64,000 nucleotides of DNA, taken from NCBI GenBank assembly GCA_021292105.1, contig CM037862.1, positions 3,666,501 to 3,730,500 of the forward strand. The letters are read 5' to 3'. Positions 1 to 14,334 of the stretch are shown in pieces. The first letter of the stretch is position 1. The number at the start of each line of letters is the position of its first letter. The translations under genes and the position numbers were made by a program. The notes under the pieces were generated by a model, which saw only the letters and a list, made by a program, of their open reading frames with translations, did not search any database and was not told the DNA's origin. This DNA is from Anadara kagoshimensis. Taxonomy: Eukaryota > Mollusca > Bivalvia > Arcoida > Arcidae.

Positions 1-1303
1 TCATTATAATTCTTTCATTTTTTGTTAAATCCCCTTATAATGGCAAAATTTGACTGAACAAATGGTGTCAATGTCTTACTGGATATCCATGAACCTTTAT
101 TCAAATTAAGTTAAGATCTATGGGAGATCTTTTTAGGACATACATCTATATCTCATATGATCATAATGTTTTACATAATATTTTACTTTTAAAGTATTCT
201 GGAGTGTATAACATTTATAAATTGACAATTTTGAACCAGGACGAGTGTTGGTGTGTATTTACATTGTCACCAAGGTATCTGCTTGAAATTGCATTAATTG
301 ATTGAATAAGCCATTTGTTGTAAATCACCATTTAATTTATAAATAGAATAAGAAGTTGTATTATCACATTATAGAATAGTCAACATAAATGTTAGCATGT
401 AAATGTTGATTGATACTAGGCTCACTTGTACATTGTATCATATAAAATGGCTGTTTTAAATTATGTCAGAATAAAGCATAACTGGACCTTTAAACTTTAA
501 TTAATCAACACAAAAATAGGGTCAGTGTAATGTGCATGTTAAGTGCTTGCTTTGTTGTAAAAAACCTGTACAATCAACTTGCATTCCAAGGACATGTGGT
601 CCTGACGACCAGGGAAATTTAGCCATGTTTGTTATTTGAAGCTTCCTTGTAATCAGAATAACGAATATTTTCATACTAGGTTACTTTATATTTCCCCTCT
701 ACCCTGTACCTATCTCTGCATGTAAAAATGAACAGGATGTAAATCCTGTTTGAATGTACAGTATGGCTATAAGAATAATCAGCACAGTAATTATCAGTTA
801 TCATTTTGAAATTTTATTCGTAATCCGTATGTGCATGTATGCATTTTGCCTGTTATACATTTTGATTTTATACATGTAATTCAAACTTTTTGTACATTTT
901 TGTATTATTGAAACAAGTAAATCAAAATTTTTAATTGACATCATAGAAAATTGAACAAATTTTGGTATCAGGTGTATGTGATGAATTTATTTTGTACCAC
1001 CTGGTACTTCAGAATTACAGAAATCATGATTCTAAATCTTACAACATGTCATAATGATTTAATTTTGAAAAAATATTGAAATATTCACATTAACCCATAT
1101 GTAGATTGAAATTTCCTTCTGAACCATCATGATGTAGATGAAACCTTACTATATAAATAGAGAATAAAAAGTATGATACTTTACAGTGAGATATTTTATT
1201 TTATTCTTGTTACTTTGATTAGGATTTTTGTATTGATAAAATAATGCCTTTGATTAAAAAAGCCAAATACATGAACTTTTAGTTATTAATTATATTTTTT
1301 CAG
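1..1303. other. Intron or 5' flank of the first gene; no exon seen
   Basis: No convincing exon is visible. The first clear splice acceptor is at 1301-1303, and the exon after it begins in mid-codon, so this stretch is probably intron. Positions about 24-110 resemble the inner part of the TA-flanked element at 18924-19094 (shared wording such as AAAATTTGACT and ACAAATGGTG). This looks like a partial, decayed copy of that repeat family. Confidence 0.4.
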
Positions 1304-4300
1304 TTGACCTTTCCAAATCAGAAGATGTTGACAAATCTAAACAGAAAAATCTCCTAGAAAGAGTGCAACAACTGTTAAGTTTGACGATGTACCTGTCGAA
1401 GCTGGGGCTGGTGAAGGTAGTACTGATGTAATTGTACCAACAGCACTGGCTGTTCTAGAGAGGCTAACACAGTGAGTATTATTATGGTTATTTCAGAAAT
1501 ACAGATTGTTCACATTCTCCTAAAAAATAATTGATTTTCAATGAAAAAGTTTCATTAATCTTAGGGATAAATTTAAACACAAGATCACAATGGTTTATAC
1601 ATTAGTGCTAGTATTTCTGTCCTATATATTGTTCTGAGGACATCTTTTTAAAAGCTAGAATACTGGCATGCATGTTGTAGATTACTATACCATTGAAAAT
1701 CATGCAGTCACATTCTATGGTCACTGAGCAAATCATTGAAAGTCTACTGACTAGGAAATATATGTCACATGTGAATGATATAGTTAAACTAACAGAGGCA
1801 ATCTATCTTGCGTTTAGTGGCTAACAACAAAATTACAAATCAAGCACAAACTATCGATCCATGTCATTTTCACAATCCCAAAAGCAAAGTCAACACTTTG
1901 GGGGAAAAAAGCCTTTAGACACCTTTAAAGACGTAAATAAAGGTTTTTGTTTACATAAAATTTAATTATTTCAGCTTTAGTATTCATATTTTGAATTCTT
2001 TTTTTCAGGTCAGCTGGAAAATCATCCAACAGAAGTGTCCGTACACCAGTGTCCAGTGCCCCATTATACAGACAGCACACACGTATTGAAGGCTTTACCA
2101 AGTTCCCATGTCCTCTCTCTATACGACAGGAGTTACTAGGATTTGAGCGGCCGACATGTCGCTGTAGTCACTATAACATACCACATATAACGGATATTGA
2201 ATATGATCATTTTATACAGTTTGAAGTACCTCAGTCACAGTTAATAGTTGTAGCTGTATATTCTTCTTTGTAAGTACATAATTATATACACATGTACTAT
2301 CAATAAGGTAGTACCTTTTTACGATATTCATGATGTACTTATGGATTGTTGAAGTAAAGTATACTAAAATAAAGAAATAAAGTAACACACAGTAACAAAT
2401 TACAGGTTATTATTGGTTTCATGGACAATCACAAAAAAAAAACATGCTGCGAAAAAAATCTTTTGGTAGAAATGGAATAAGGGCATTACAGTATTATAAT
2501 ACATTAATTTAAATTTTAATAGGCATTAAAATAGCACCATTACATAACTACTGTAGGAACCACTGTGACTGTGACAGTGAAATTCTCTTCATATCCATAG
2601 AAAATCACTTACTTGTACCTAGTCTTAACAGGAAATCTGTATGCGCATCTGCGATTAGCCCAAAATATATCTGCATAGGGAAAAACGTTGGTGCTGTGGG
2701 GATTTAACATGTTGAAAAACCATGCAAATGGTGGCTTCTGTTGCGCATATGACGTAAAACGTCACCAAGGACATCACTTTCAGTGTAAACATCGTCATTT
2801 TCGCATGTGTAAAATCCCATACCGCCAACATTTTCCTTTTTACAGACATACTTTATGACAATCACGGATGCGCATACAGATTTCCTATTACGACTAGGTA
2901 TAAGTAAGTGAAAAATATCAAACTTTATTCAAATTTATTTGATTTTCTATGGATATAAAGAGAATTTCACTGTCACAGTCACAGTGGTTCCTACAGTAGT
3001 TACAAATTACATAGTTCTGTTAACAATATCTTGCTTCCTTTTCTCAAATTATATTGCATCCTTTTTCACAGATTTCCCTACGCCAATTCAGCAAACAAGA
3101 TGCTTGAAGAAATCCATCATAATCAAAACAGAAATAGAACAAAACCTTGTATCCAGGGTCGAGGTGATGTGTTCCGTATCTTAAAATATGACATCAACAC
3201 CGCAGCTGAAATGTCAAATCACACACAACCGTTGTTGTTAACAAGACATAATGTAGTTCCTGGAATGTTTCTGGTAAGTCTAAATGTCAAATCACACACA
3301 ACTTAAACTTTATCACTTTTAAATCTAAGTGATAAAATAGGCATAAACCTTCTTCTTTTGCTTAGATATTTAGTATTTTATCAAAATTATTCTCCATGCA
3401 GTATCATTATTACTACACTACTGAAGTCATATTTCCTATTAAGGTTGTGTCCCCTGTTAGGAGACACCCTTCAAGAGAGGAGGTAATTGATACTATTAGA
3501 ATCTATAATTTTTTAACCCATTATAGGATATCATATGGTACTGTCAAAAGTTTAACACAAAACTAAGGATTCACTGTAAACCAACTTTTATTTGTTAAAA
3601 ATAACTTTTGTGATTCTCTTAAAAAACCCCATTCATGATTATAAACTTTCCCGATATGGACTTAAGCTGAATATTTGGTATTAATATAATAATTTTTTGG
3701 TGGAAACAAGTTTGCAGCATTTAACTTTCTAGATTATTTTGTTCTCACAAAATATGTGAAAGTTAATCCTACACGAATAAAAGTTGGTTTACACTAGTGC
3801 TGAAATCTCAATCCCTCATTAGCTTTATCTTGGTAGCTTTTTGACAGCTGCTTACCCTATTTTTTGGCAATTTTCTGGACGCTATAATTTTTTCGGTCCC
3901 TCAACATTCAAACTTCAACTCTTTTTTTTGTTATCTTAGTTTTAAATCTTCGACAGGTTTGTATTGTACATGGATGATGACAATTATTAACCATGTTGAT
4001 TTTTTGTATGGAGACTACAACTAAGCTTCATCAGTATTATAAGTATTATAGAATATTATTGTTATTATGTTGACAGATGTATTATGAAGGTAAACTTTTG
4101 TTCTGTGATCACATATTTAATGGTTATGGTGGAGAAAGAAAAGATTTTAAAAAGCAAGTTATGAGATCTCGAACTGAAGCTCTACAGGGATTCAGCTTAC
4201 CAAGAGATTTTCGTTTTAGGTACGTCTTGACTTTATGTACTTTTAATTAGCCAAGTCCAAACTTTTTCCATTTTCCATTCCCAAACAAATCTTTTTTAAC

Positions 4301-7300
4301 ATAACTTATGTACATGTATTTTTTGACATCTAAATTGTGTTTAGTTTTCAATCAAGTGTTATTTATTATTTTAGATCTTCAGAAATGTTTGGGCAGATCC
4401 TAATGTGAAAGAGTTTGTTTGTAGAAGGTTGGTGGTTTTCTCTGCCTTCATCATCCCAAAACTGATTACAAAGATTTAAGTGAAAATTCAAGTAATGTTT
4501 ATTCCATTCCAACCAACCAACCAACCAACCAACCAACCAACCAACCAACTAATTTTCATAAAAGTTTAATTACCAGCTGGTATATTCTTCATGTCCTCAT
4601 GTACTATTGAAGATACAAACAAACAAAATCATCATTTACATATCATATATGAATGTTGAGTACATGTATTTTGATACATATGATGTACATATATTTTAAT
4701 TTTGTTATTTGCAGCCCAGGGAGAGGAAGAAGTGGTATGAGGTCAGCATGGGGAGGAGAAATTGGAGGGGCAGGAGTTGATAAATATGGAAGTACAGGTA
4801 CTGCCGTAGATGCCACTTTAATGCCACTGATTAAACGCCCATTATCTTCAAATAGCGGAGACAGTAAAGATGCAGGTCAAGAAATAGGACAAGTCAGGTA
4901 AAACATTACAGTAAAACACCCACCCCCTTCCAAAGCAAGCAACATATTCTGAGTCAAGTCTGCAATCCTGGACAATTTATTACTTAAAAATTAACTGAAC
5001 TCTTAACTAATATTTTCCTCCTGTGTTGTACAACATATATAGAAATGCAAACATCAGAACATACACCCTATTACATACATAGTAACACACACATCATCAG
5101 ATTGGCAAACCTCAACATTTCATCCAAGGTAAAAAATATATTAATGGTATCAATTTAACATTTCAACATCACAGCATCTACAAAAGTCTTCATGTGTGGA
5201 GCTGTGTTTTTCATATTACTTGTATGCATGCATCGGCATTTAAATGATAGTAATGAGAGCAACAAACATATCTTAATAGCATAGGGAAAAAATTGTCCTC
5301 ATATATACTAGCATGTTTATAAATATTGTCATCTAAACCATCATCCCTACCATTATGAATGGATTGACTTGGAGAAGCTGATACATATTAAGATCTAGAC
5401 TTTGAAACATGTATATAGTTTTATCAGTGTCTGACTTTATTATGGTTAAGATCTTGTTTATCTAACCTGCTATTGTGCTAAAGAGTAGTGACTTACCCTT
5501 ATTCAACTGTGGTGTTGTAAAAATAACCAAAACAAATGGAACATGCATGATTGTAGTAGATTGCATTTACAGTGAAACCCCGGTTTAAACCCAACACCCC
5601 TGACCATAGTTTTACCCTACAGGTATTCATTTACAGGTACATATAGGAATCTCCCTGTCTGTCTGTCCAAGATGGCACAAATGTATACCAGCTAGAGCCA
5701 GTGTGTCACATACCAATTTAGCATGTGTATGTCAGATGTCAAGGTCTAAGGTCAAATGTTAGAATTGGTCTCTGTAGGCAGATAGGGGAGTGTCTCTCAA
5801 TGAACTGCTTTAGTTTTTATTCTGTTTTGACAAGTATTCAATTTACACAGATTGATGTAAGAAACAGTATTTATTGCATACCTTGTAAACTAATAAAGTA
5901 GTTAGATAGGTTTTGGGTTTATTTGTTTGGTTTTAACAGTTTCCACTGTATTCCATAAAAATCTTATATAACTTATATAAAGGTTTTTTTCTGAGAGATG
6001 GTTTGTAATTCAGCTTGCATATTGTTCTATGTTGCATCAGCAATATTTTGGGTATTTGTAAATAATTTTTTGTCAGACATTTATTTTTTATAAAACATAA
6101 TATATATAAACATGATAGACATATACCAGTATATGAATTTAAAACTAGAATAAAATGTACGATACTTTTTTCATATGAAAGACGGAGAAGGTATTTGGTT
6201 TTTTGTATTTAAGTTTATCACAGGCTTCTTACATATATATATTATGAAGCATGTCACTTATTTAAAAACAATTCACCACTCATAAATGTTAAAACAATTA
6301 AGCAGAATAATACAGATACATTTATACAGCAGCCAATATTACATTTATACATACAATTAACTGCATGATACAATGTATACGTTGATAATAACTTATTTTT
6401 AATTTCACACATATGGCACAATTAAGCATATAATATATTCAGGCACTTAATTACTAAAACTTGCTGATTGACGTGCAATCACACAACAGAAGCTATCTAA
6501 GTACATATATTTAGTTAGAGTAGTTAACACAGAGATTTCTCAGTTTTAAAGGTACAATTGAACAAAATTGAACGTTTCAAAGGTGGAGATTTGAATACCT
6601 TGAACATTGAATTGTGCATAGGGTTTTGTCCCTTTCACCTGAAGTTCTATTCTTTTCCCTATGTCCCTATGGATGTGTATTGATGTCAGCCCCATATTGA
6701 TTATCATAATGATAGGGCTATTTTTGTATACTGGTTATACAATGCTACAAGGTATTCAACCAAATTTTTTTCACTTGAATTTGACGTGAAAAATTAATGT
6801 GAAAATGTTCATGTGAATTTCATGTATAAAGCTCACATGAACAAAATTTGGTTGTGTAAACTTATTGAATCCTACTGCAAAAAAATCAAAGTTGTAGTAT
6901 TTTTAAAATCCTTTATTGTACCTAAACATAGTTGATATTTTATTAAGATTAACATGAGTTAGCTGATTTTATTTTACCAGGGAAATGCTTGTCCATCTTG
7001 GACCTTTATTAAGTACCAGAATGTACAGGAAAAGGTAAAACACCAGCGGTCAGCAGTCAGGGTTAAAGCTGTACTGATTGTGTCTTAATTCATTCTGTCT
7101 ATCACACTGACTGACTACAGCACTCCATCTATCTCACTTTATCATTTAATAAAAACTAATTCTGCAAGTAATAGTGGTGTCTTTCCAGGTGAAATGATAA
7201 AAAGGGCAAAGGTTGAAAAGTATTTCTGACTTTAAAGCAAGCATTTAAATCATGGTAGTTGTGGTTGTTTGCATTCATTTTTGTAAAAATTTCCCCCATA

Positions 7301-10300
7301 CATGTTTATGGCATTGCAATATTTTCAGTATACTAAAAGGCATAATTGGTTAATTCATTCTCATTTTAATTTGATATGTCCACTAATTATATATTTTCTT
7401 CATAATATCAGAGTAATGAATTCAGGAATTAAGCGTGTATTAACTAGCAAATTATGTTTTACCTAGCCTTCTGGTATTTGAATCTAAATGAGTTTTAGAA
7501 AGTGATTCATTTGATATTTTATTTATTTCACAATCTTTGTCAAAAGTCACTACCATTTATCATTTTTTCTTTAAAATTTAAAATGAGATTTTAAATTTTA
7601 GTTATTACAACAAAATGTTGAAGCACCATGAGAAGTCACCACCACAATTCTCTTTCTCTTTTAAAATACCAAGTCAGATTGGCCAATGTGCTAGATTACT
7701 TCAACTCAGATATTTGTCAAGCAGATTTAAGTCTCTGCATATCTGAATTCACATGTATACAAGAATATACAAGGTTTTAAGGCTATGTTATTAATCATTA
7801 CAAAAGGGGAAACAGCTCATGATGTTTGCTCCCTGACAAGTATAGAATATTAGGTCTCTGTCATAGAGGTTCTATCAAGCCCACATTACATGAATCTTGA
7901 AATATGACTGCTTTGAATGCTGGTAGTAAAAAAAACCACCCTGTTTCTTATGTGCTCATTGCCCACCATGTTTGTTACTTCCCTCCTTCTGTCATTATGT
8001 TTTCATTATTTCTCATAATTTCGTGTTTGGTTTGGCTTTGTGGTAGAATGCTGGTTTGTTTTTGGTTTATATCTGTATTCTGTGTGGTTATTATCAATAT
8101 AGCTATCTTTTACTGTTCTGCTGTGGAGCTGGGTCATTGCAGGCTAGCACTATGAATCATATGATTTAAATGAATTTTTGTTTGTGAATTTGCAAGTTCT
8201 AAACAGCTTCTTTGCATTATGGTTGAACTGAAAACAGATATAACAATTTACTTAAAAATCATTAAAGCAAACTTTCTTCAGAAAAATCATAATTTGTAGG
8301 GAATAGATAAATTGAAACAGTTCAGAAAAGCAAATGATTTTGTAAGATTCATTCAGGATCCCAAGGCCAAGAAACCTTTGTTTTACTTGTATGAAAATGG
8401 GCATTGAATATCAGGTATTTTTTTGGCAAAGTTCATTATGTTTGTTTTTTATGAAATTGTGGTCTCAGAGAAGCATATATGAACATTGATTATAAGAATA
8501 TGATATGTAGTAACGATAACATTATAAAAACAATGCATGGTCAAACTGAACTGAACATTTACAGCAAGATCTCACTGATGTTTTGACACTTCAGAGATGT
8601 CAAAAGTCACTGCACTATATAATAAGCTCAAATTAACCACTCACGGAGCTCAGACACTATAATATCTTGATGTAACAATTTAACTTTTTTCAGGAAATCT
8701 TTAGTTTCTGTTTCTAAAATGAATATTTACAAAATTTATTTAATGTTAGATGGTAGATCATGATAATTTTACAGATATTGTATATATACAACATTGATAC
8801 ACAATTATTATTGTATAAATTTGTTAAATTGTAAATCTTTAACAAATTGGTGGTAGAGTTATAAATTTTGTTTATTTTAATAAAAATGTAGATATTCCTT
8901 GGTTCTGTTTGTTTGTGTTGTCATGGTAATGGTATTTGTTGTGTGCCCTATACTCTTGTTGCTGTGTTAAACTGTGTGTAACCTGTTCATCACCAGTGTA
9001 CCCTGTATATATTCATAACTTGAAATGATGATTAATAATTCATAGTCAACAAAATTGTTTAATCCTACTCTAGACATGTGTTCCTGGTGTTTATTGTTTA
9101 AAATCATTTTGTGTTTGTAATGTTTTCTTGATGTTTAGAGTGAAACAAAGCCCAAATTTCTTTTAACAATGCTCTTATTAAAAATGAAACTTTGATACGT
9201 ATATGTATTTATTAATAATTTCAAACTTAAAATCAGGAACTTCAGAAAGAAATTATGATAATAATGGAGAGAATATTGAGAAACATGATTAATAGTGTTT
9301 TAGTCTTTTAATACCGGTAATTCTTTTTAAAATTCATGCACACTATATGAGATGAAGAATAATTTTGTTGACTATGATATTGTGTAACAAGCTGATCAAA
9401 TCCATGTTCTGATAAGACAGTATGATTATCAGTCTCAGTTCAATGTCTACATGTGGTCTGATGGCCAATGTGTGGGCCATACAATAGACATCTGCTTGAT
9501 TAAGTCCATAACTAAGTTATTAAGTTAGTCAAGCTACAGTCTAGTATTGACAAAGTGCATTGGATTTTTGATTGGTACAAGTTAATGAATTCAAAATGAT
9601 TACAAAGAAAAAATCCACAAATTTATGATTTTTGGTTTGTTTTTGTTCCATAACATTCTATAAGTACTATCTTGAACCATTGAATGATCAAATTATTATT
9701 GCTTATATTAGCACAAAACCATAAAAACTGCTTAGCATGCTTATGACATACAATTGCAGAATATATGATCAAGGGAGATAACTTTTGATTGATGCTTGAT
9801 CAGCTTGTTACATAATGTGTTAATATGATGGTGTCAGGTATTGTTATATAACGTGAAACTTGTTTACATTTATGAAGATTAAAATGAACTTTAAGGAGTT
9901 AAAAATACAGATTTTTTAATTTGTTCAGTGTAAACCTTCAATTTTAATCATTGCAAATAAAAGCAGCTCCAAATAGGCAAATAGGTTAAATCTGATTATT
10001 ATATGGTTACGTAATCAAAGTGATGAAAGTTATCTTAATATAATTAAATATTTTATGTAAAAAATACTAGTATTTTTGCAAAAAAATCTTTGTAAATTTC
10101 ATTCAAACAAATAATGAAGTAATTCTTCTTGTAATTCATTGAAATTCTTGACTTTATAAAGTTGTTATAAACATGTAGTATATTCCATTGACAGAATGCC
10201 AACTACAAAGCCATACATTCCCAGCCTTATTGAACTTCAGGTAATAACAACAAAATGCTTTGTCATCTCCAAGTAGCATAACAGAACATCCCACAACACT

Positions 10301-13300
10301 TTCTGTTTGACCAGTCTACCACTGGTTGTCATATTTTGTCATCTTACAGTATTTGCAGATTATCATTTGTTTTCATCATTGCAGAAATCATAATCATTAG
10401 GTTGCCTATGTTAGAATTTTCATTTGCTTTTTCTGTTACCATAAGGAACTGTTTCCTGTTGGTATCTGTTATTTTCATTTGCTTTTTCCCCATTACCACT
10501 AGGAACCATTTCTTGTCTGTATTGTCACAATCCTATTTTATATGTTTTTTGGTTCCAATTTTGAATACAGATGTTTATTTTATGTTGCTTAAAAGTACAC
10601 ATACATGTTGCATTATGTCAGAATTTTCACAAGAGACACCTGTCTGTAAATGTCAGTATTTATCTTTTGTTTTATATATGCTGTCTTGATTATTGTTATG
10701 AAGTATTGGCTCTAAATGTATGTTTGTGTCATGGAAAGCCTTATTAGGCAAAAATGTATGTTATATATTCAGCAGCTTTTTATGGATTATATTCTGTAAC
10801 TGTGCTTGTCTAGCTTCACATATCAGAGAGACTGCAGAACCTGAAAATAGAATGTTGTCATGAAACATGTAGATTGCAACTTTAGGTGCTGCACACTGAA
10901 TGAGCATCCTCCTTATTCTTTTTAAGTGTGTCTGAGTCATTACATTTTATGCACATATAGACATAAAACAATAAAATGACAAAACCACAGTCTGTCACAT
11001 CCATCCATAGTCTGCTAAATAAAGAACAGAGTCTTTGGTCATTGCCACATCATGTGACTCAATGATTCACAAGGTATCCATCATTTGATCCTTACATCAC
11101 AAGTTTTTGTTTTTTCTGTCTTTATGCTTGTTTCTTGTTTTTCTGATATTTAGTTTACAGTTGTGTTATCTATAGTTTAGTTTGATCAGTTTTGTGGACC
11201 CAGTCACTGGCCTTGCATACAGTATACATGTAGTCTTGTTTTATTTCTAGGTCATAGTTTTTCATTTTGCTTTCAATAGCAATAGTCATGCAGGCATAAT
11301 TTTTTTTAATTAAGAACTTGGTATGAAAGATGAACTACAATATACATGATAAATATTTTTTTCATAATATGTTAAGACATTTCTGTGTTGTTGTAGGGAA
11401 CAAAACGTAAAGGGGTAGGTTTTTATAAATCACTACATTCAGTTCAACAAAAGTAGTAACACTTGCATGAATGTATGCTCAAGCATCAAGCAAAACTTTC
11501 TGTAAAATCTAAAATAAAACTCTCTTTATTCTCTTGCTGTCAGCATGGATGTTTGTGATATTCTCTTGCTGTCAGCATGGATGTTTGTGATGAGATTGTA
11601 TTGTCTGTCAACTTCTTTCACATTTACTTTTCCCTTATGTTTGTTGTATGCTCCTTCTAACAATTTCTGTATTTACATCCAAATATAATACAAACAGAAA
11701 AATGTGAAAATTGCAAATATATCAGGTTGTAACGGTTGAGATGATTTAGGGAACGAGAGTTCCCAGCAAAATCAACAAACCTTTGGCAAGTACAAAGTGT
11801 AAACAGACAAAATTTTTCATAGTAGTATTTGTTCAGAGATATGGAACCAAAACAAGGCTATAAGAGCCGCTGAAGCATGATTTAAGGAATATTGTATTAG
11901 GAAATTTATAATTTGGATGGAAAATTTAGGAATTGGTGGTCCTTATCACTTATGTTTTAAGTTATCTGATCTCCTACAGCCTTAGTGTCTTGATTGATGT
12001 TTATACCTGCTCAGAGCTATATACATTGTATCTCAATCACTGTAACTTCTGTGACATCTGTTCTGTCAGAGATTATAAGTTTTTGTCTGTTTATATGTAA
12101 CTATGGAGATAATTTTAGTCTATGTTTTAGGAGCTTTGTTCAGTAAGTGATATCTAAATAGCAGCTATGCTTTACATTTATTTTTTGTATGTTATATCTT
12201 AATCAATGATTTTGTTTCAAAGAAAAACACAAGAGAATTTATAATAGATATGTTAGAACATCTGAACATCTTTTTGTATGCTTTTTAAGAAGATAAATGA
12301 ATAGTGTGTGTGTGTGTGTGTGTATGTGTGAGATAGAGAAAGAGCGAGACTGTAAACCAACTTTTATTTGCTTACCGGTACAGCTATTAACTTTCACATA
12401 TTTTGCCAGGGTAGTAGGATAATCAATGTAAAAAAAATCCAACATATATTACTACTAGTATTGTCTTTGAGTCTGAATCACAGAAGTTTAAATTAGCATA
12501 TAATAACTGATTACGGTAAACAAATCATTACAGTTAATAATCCAAGAATGGAAGTTGGTTTACAGTGTTTAATAGTGATGCTTAATTAGTGCATACAGTT
12601 GAGAATGAATGCTACAGTAATCTGATGATTTGTTGATATGACTTATCTAATATTAAATTTACAAAGATTCTGTGATGATAATTATTACCGGTATCATTTT
12701 TCAAAACAGTGATACTGACAGTTTATAAATGTTACTTACCGGTAATCCAGGTTTTGACCCTAAACGTTTCATTTGTTTTTACTTTTCTCTGGAAACATAC
12801 TTTGACTGTTAATGTGCATCTTTTTTTTAAATTTTGATTTTACCTGATTATCATTAATTTAATATTGTTTATTCCACTACTGAATTTATAGCACGGAAAA
12901 TTATTGGTCCAAAAATATACCAATGGTCCATAGATTGTATTTTCATCATTAAAATTTGAAGATCTAAAATTAAATTTGTTTTTTATGAAATATTACAAAA
13001 TTCCTTCAATATTTTTTTTAAATATTACTTTTGTGAAATACTAGGTGATTGTTTTATTATATGGATGTGTATGATATGTCCATTGGTGGAAGTTAAATTA
13101 ATCCATGGTTATAATGTGGATGATAGATATATATTTATTTTACACAATTGGTTATAGGAACATTGATTAATATTAATTATGGTATGGGACTATAGGTTCG
13201 GAATGTTCAAAGAGATGATGTTGTTTACTAATAATAAATATATAAGTAAAACAAAATATGTGTTTAAAAACAACATTTTTACAAACATACAACTGTGTAT

Positions 13301-13799
13301 TAGATTATGATAGGATTTTTAAGTTAAATTTCTAATTATGTTAAGAATTATGTTAGGAAGTTAGATTAAACATGCATTATGTGTCTGGATTCTTTGTGCC
13401 CTCATTTGTATTTTCACATAATTGTGCATGTTACCTATATCAGGGAAAAACCCATAAAAACCATAGAATGAGTTGTTAGCTCATGTATGGGAGGGTAAAT
13501 CTTCACCAGCACAGATCTGGCATGTGATGTCAGCAAGACAATTCAAGAAATCTAGCTGATACGACTTATACATGCATGCACATCGTCGTTGTAATTGTGA
13601 TATGTTTGTTTTATTTGTCATAATTTACTTTTGTTTATCAATTCACTATTGTTTACCTTTATTTATTTGTTTATTTTACAGAAATCTTGAAGCAGCTAAG
13701 ATGTTGAGTTTGAGCTTGTCACCAGGTAGTTATCAGACACAGAAACGTTATCTATCAGCACCACCACAAAGTCGACAGATATCCGGGACAGTTAGATGA
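1304..13799 (+). CDS. Uncharacterised multi-exon protein, 3' part only
   Basis: I do not recognise this protein with certainty. Exons read from splice sites and phase are 1304-1471, 2009-2269, 3072-3273, 4077-4219, 4715-4897, 6981-7034 and terminal 13682-13799 (stop TGA 13797-13799). All junctions from 1471 onward join in frame. The product starts with a basic, Ser/Thr-rich stretch. A compact, probably folded region follows, with a Cys pair (CRCSHYNIPHITDIEYDH), then LLTRHNVVPGMFLMYYEGKL and GFSLPRDFRFSPGRGRSG. The tail is Gly- and Ser-rich and ends QSRQISGTVR. No signal peptide or membrane segment is seen, so it is probably cytosolic. Exon 6981-7034 is 54 nt and could be a symmetric cassette. 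The first exon needs one extra base near the A-run 1345-1349 to stay open. The resemblance of the core to vertebrate C3orf-type orphan proteins is an impression only. Confidence 0.7.
2547..3000. mobile_element. MITE with long terminal inverted repeats, TA target duplication
   Basis: The left end at 2547 (ACTACTGTAGGAACCACTG) is mirrored by the right end at 3000. The inverted arms extend roughly 75-110 bp with one internal gap. TA flanks both ends (2545-2546 and 3001-3002), as for Tc1/mariner-type insertion. The 454-bp element has no coding capacity and sits wholly in the intron between exons 2009-2269 and 3072-3273. Open frames read across it are artefacts. Confidence 0.8.
3572..3799. mobile_element. 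Short inverted-repeat element, CACTGTAAACC family
   Basis: The left end CACTGTAAACCAACTTTTAT is mirrored at the right end (ATAAAAGTTGGTTTACAC, then TAGTG), with about 180 bp between. It shares these ends with the element at 12349-12567, so the two are copies of one non-autonomous family. It lies in an intron of the first gene. Confidence 0.75.
4509..4549. repeat. (CCAA)n tetranucleotide microsatellite
   Basis: About ten uninterrupted copies of CCAA lie in the intron between exons 4077-4219 and 4715-4897. Read on the minus strand they give a meaningless Gly-Trp-Leu-Val repeat ORF. Confidence 0.95.
4898..6980. other. Intron, no gene seen
   Basis: AT-rich intron of the first gene. The only structure noticed is a partial ACAGTGAAACCCC end near 5570, like the pogo-type MITE termini seen elsewhere. 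No exon or RNA gene was recognised. Confidence 0.6.
7035..10194. other. Intron, no gene seen
   Basis: Long AT-rich intron of the first gene. Open frames here have no splice context and low-complexity translations, and I regard them as noise. One TACCGGTA octamer lies at 9312-9319. Confidence 0.55.
10195..10240 (+). other. Possible alternative exon of the first gene
   Basis: A good acceptor (TTGACAG) and donor (GTAATA) flank 46 nt that continue the frame of exon 6981-7034 and encode RMPTTKPYIPSLIELQ. It ends in phase 0, whereas the terminal exon 13682-13799 needs a phase-2 partner. It therefore cannot feed that exon and may belong to an alternative 3' form, perhaps with the microexon candidate at 11397-11414. 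Confidence 0.4.
11397..11414 (+). other. Candidate 18-nt microexon
   Basis: GTTGTTGTAG precedes and GTAGGT follows an 18-nt piece reading GTKRKG in phase 0, compatible with the exon ending at 10240. If it is not spliced out on its 3' side, reading through adds VGFYKSLHSVQQK and a stop, an alternative short C-terminus. Evidence is splice signals only. Confidence 0.25.
11528..11591 (+). repeat. Two-copy tandem duplication, 32-bp unit
   Basis: The same 32-bp unit, starting ATTCTCTTGCTGTCAGCATG, occurs twice head to tail without a mismatch in an intron of the first gene. Confidence 0.9.
12349..12567. mobile_element. Short inverted-repeat element, second CACTGTAAACC-family copy
   Basis: The ends ACTGTAAACCAACTTTTAT and GAAGTTGGTTTACAGT are inverted copies and match the element at 3572-3799. 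It follows a GT microsatellite at about 12306-12330 and contains a TACCGGTA octamer at 12373-12380. It is intronic, with no coding content. Confidence 0.7.
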
Positions 13800-14186
13800 A
13801 CTATATACATCACATTTACAGTGGATACCTTAATTATTCATTGAGGAGTTACCGTACAAATTACATGTTAACATGGTCACTGTAAGTTTGACCAATTATT
13901 TATCAAAATGATAATGTAATGTTGTAACCTGTGGCCCAATGACATATTACCACAGTGATGTAATATTGCCAATGCCAATGGAGATATTCCCCATTCATGT
14001 GTAATCATACACCATGGAGATACAATTGGTGGAGTTAGGTAACAGGCTTAATCCTTCCATTCCATATACATGATATAGACAGCTCAACAAAGCAATAATC
14101 CTATGAACACTTAGATATTCCTGTTATTGTTAAATATTATGTATCTGAGAGATAAGACATATCCAAGGAAATCATTTTATTTTTTA

Positions 14187-14334
14187 CGGTAAAAGCTGTA
14201 TAAAAGGCACTTAAAGGACTGGTGGAAAATCTGGAATTTTATAAACAAGTGACCTTTATATAAAGATTTGTCGGGTATGTAAGGACTGAATTAATTGTCC
14301 TTGTGTGTAGGTGCCTTTTAAGTCAGGTTTTACT
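14187..14334. mobile_element. Pogo/Tigger-like MITE
   Basis: TA-flanked element with ends CGGTAAAAGCTGTATAAAAG and a mirrored right end finishing GTTTTACTG, about 148 bp. The CAGTAAAAC-type terminus with a TA duplication is typical of pogo/Tigger elements. It is non-coding and diverged. Confidence 0.55.

Noticed and set aside
7904..8155. 83-codon ORF with hydrophobic stretches
   Set aside because: No splice context, AT-driven Phe/Ile/Val composition, inside an intron of the first gene.
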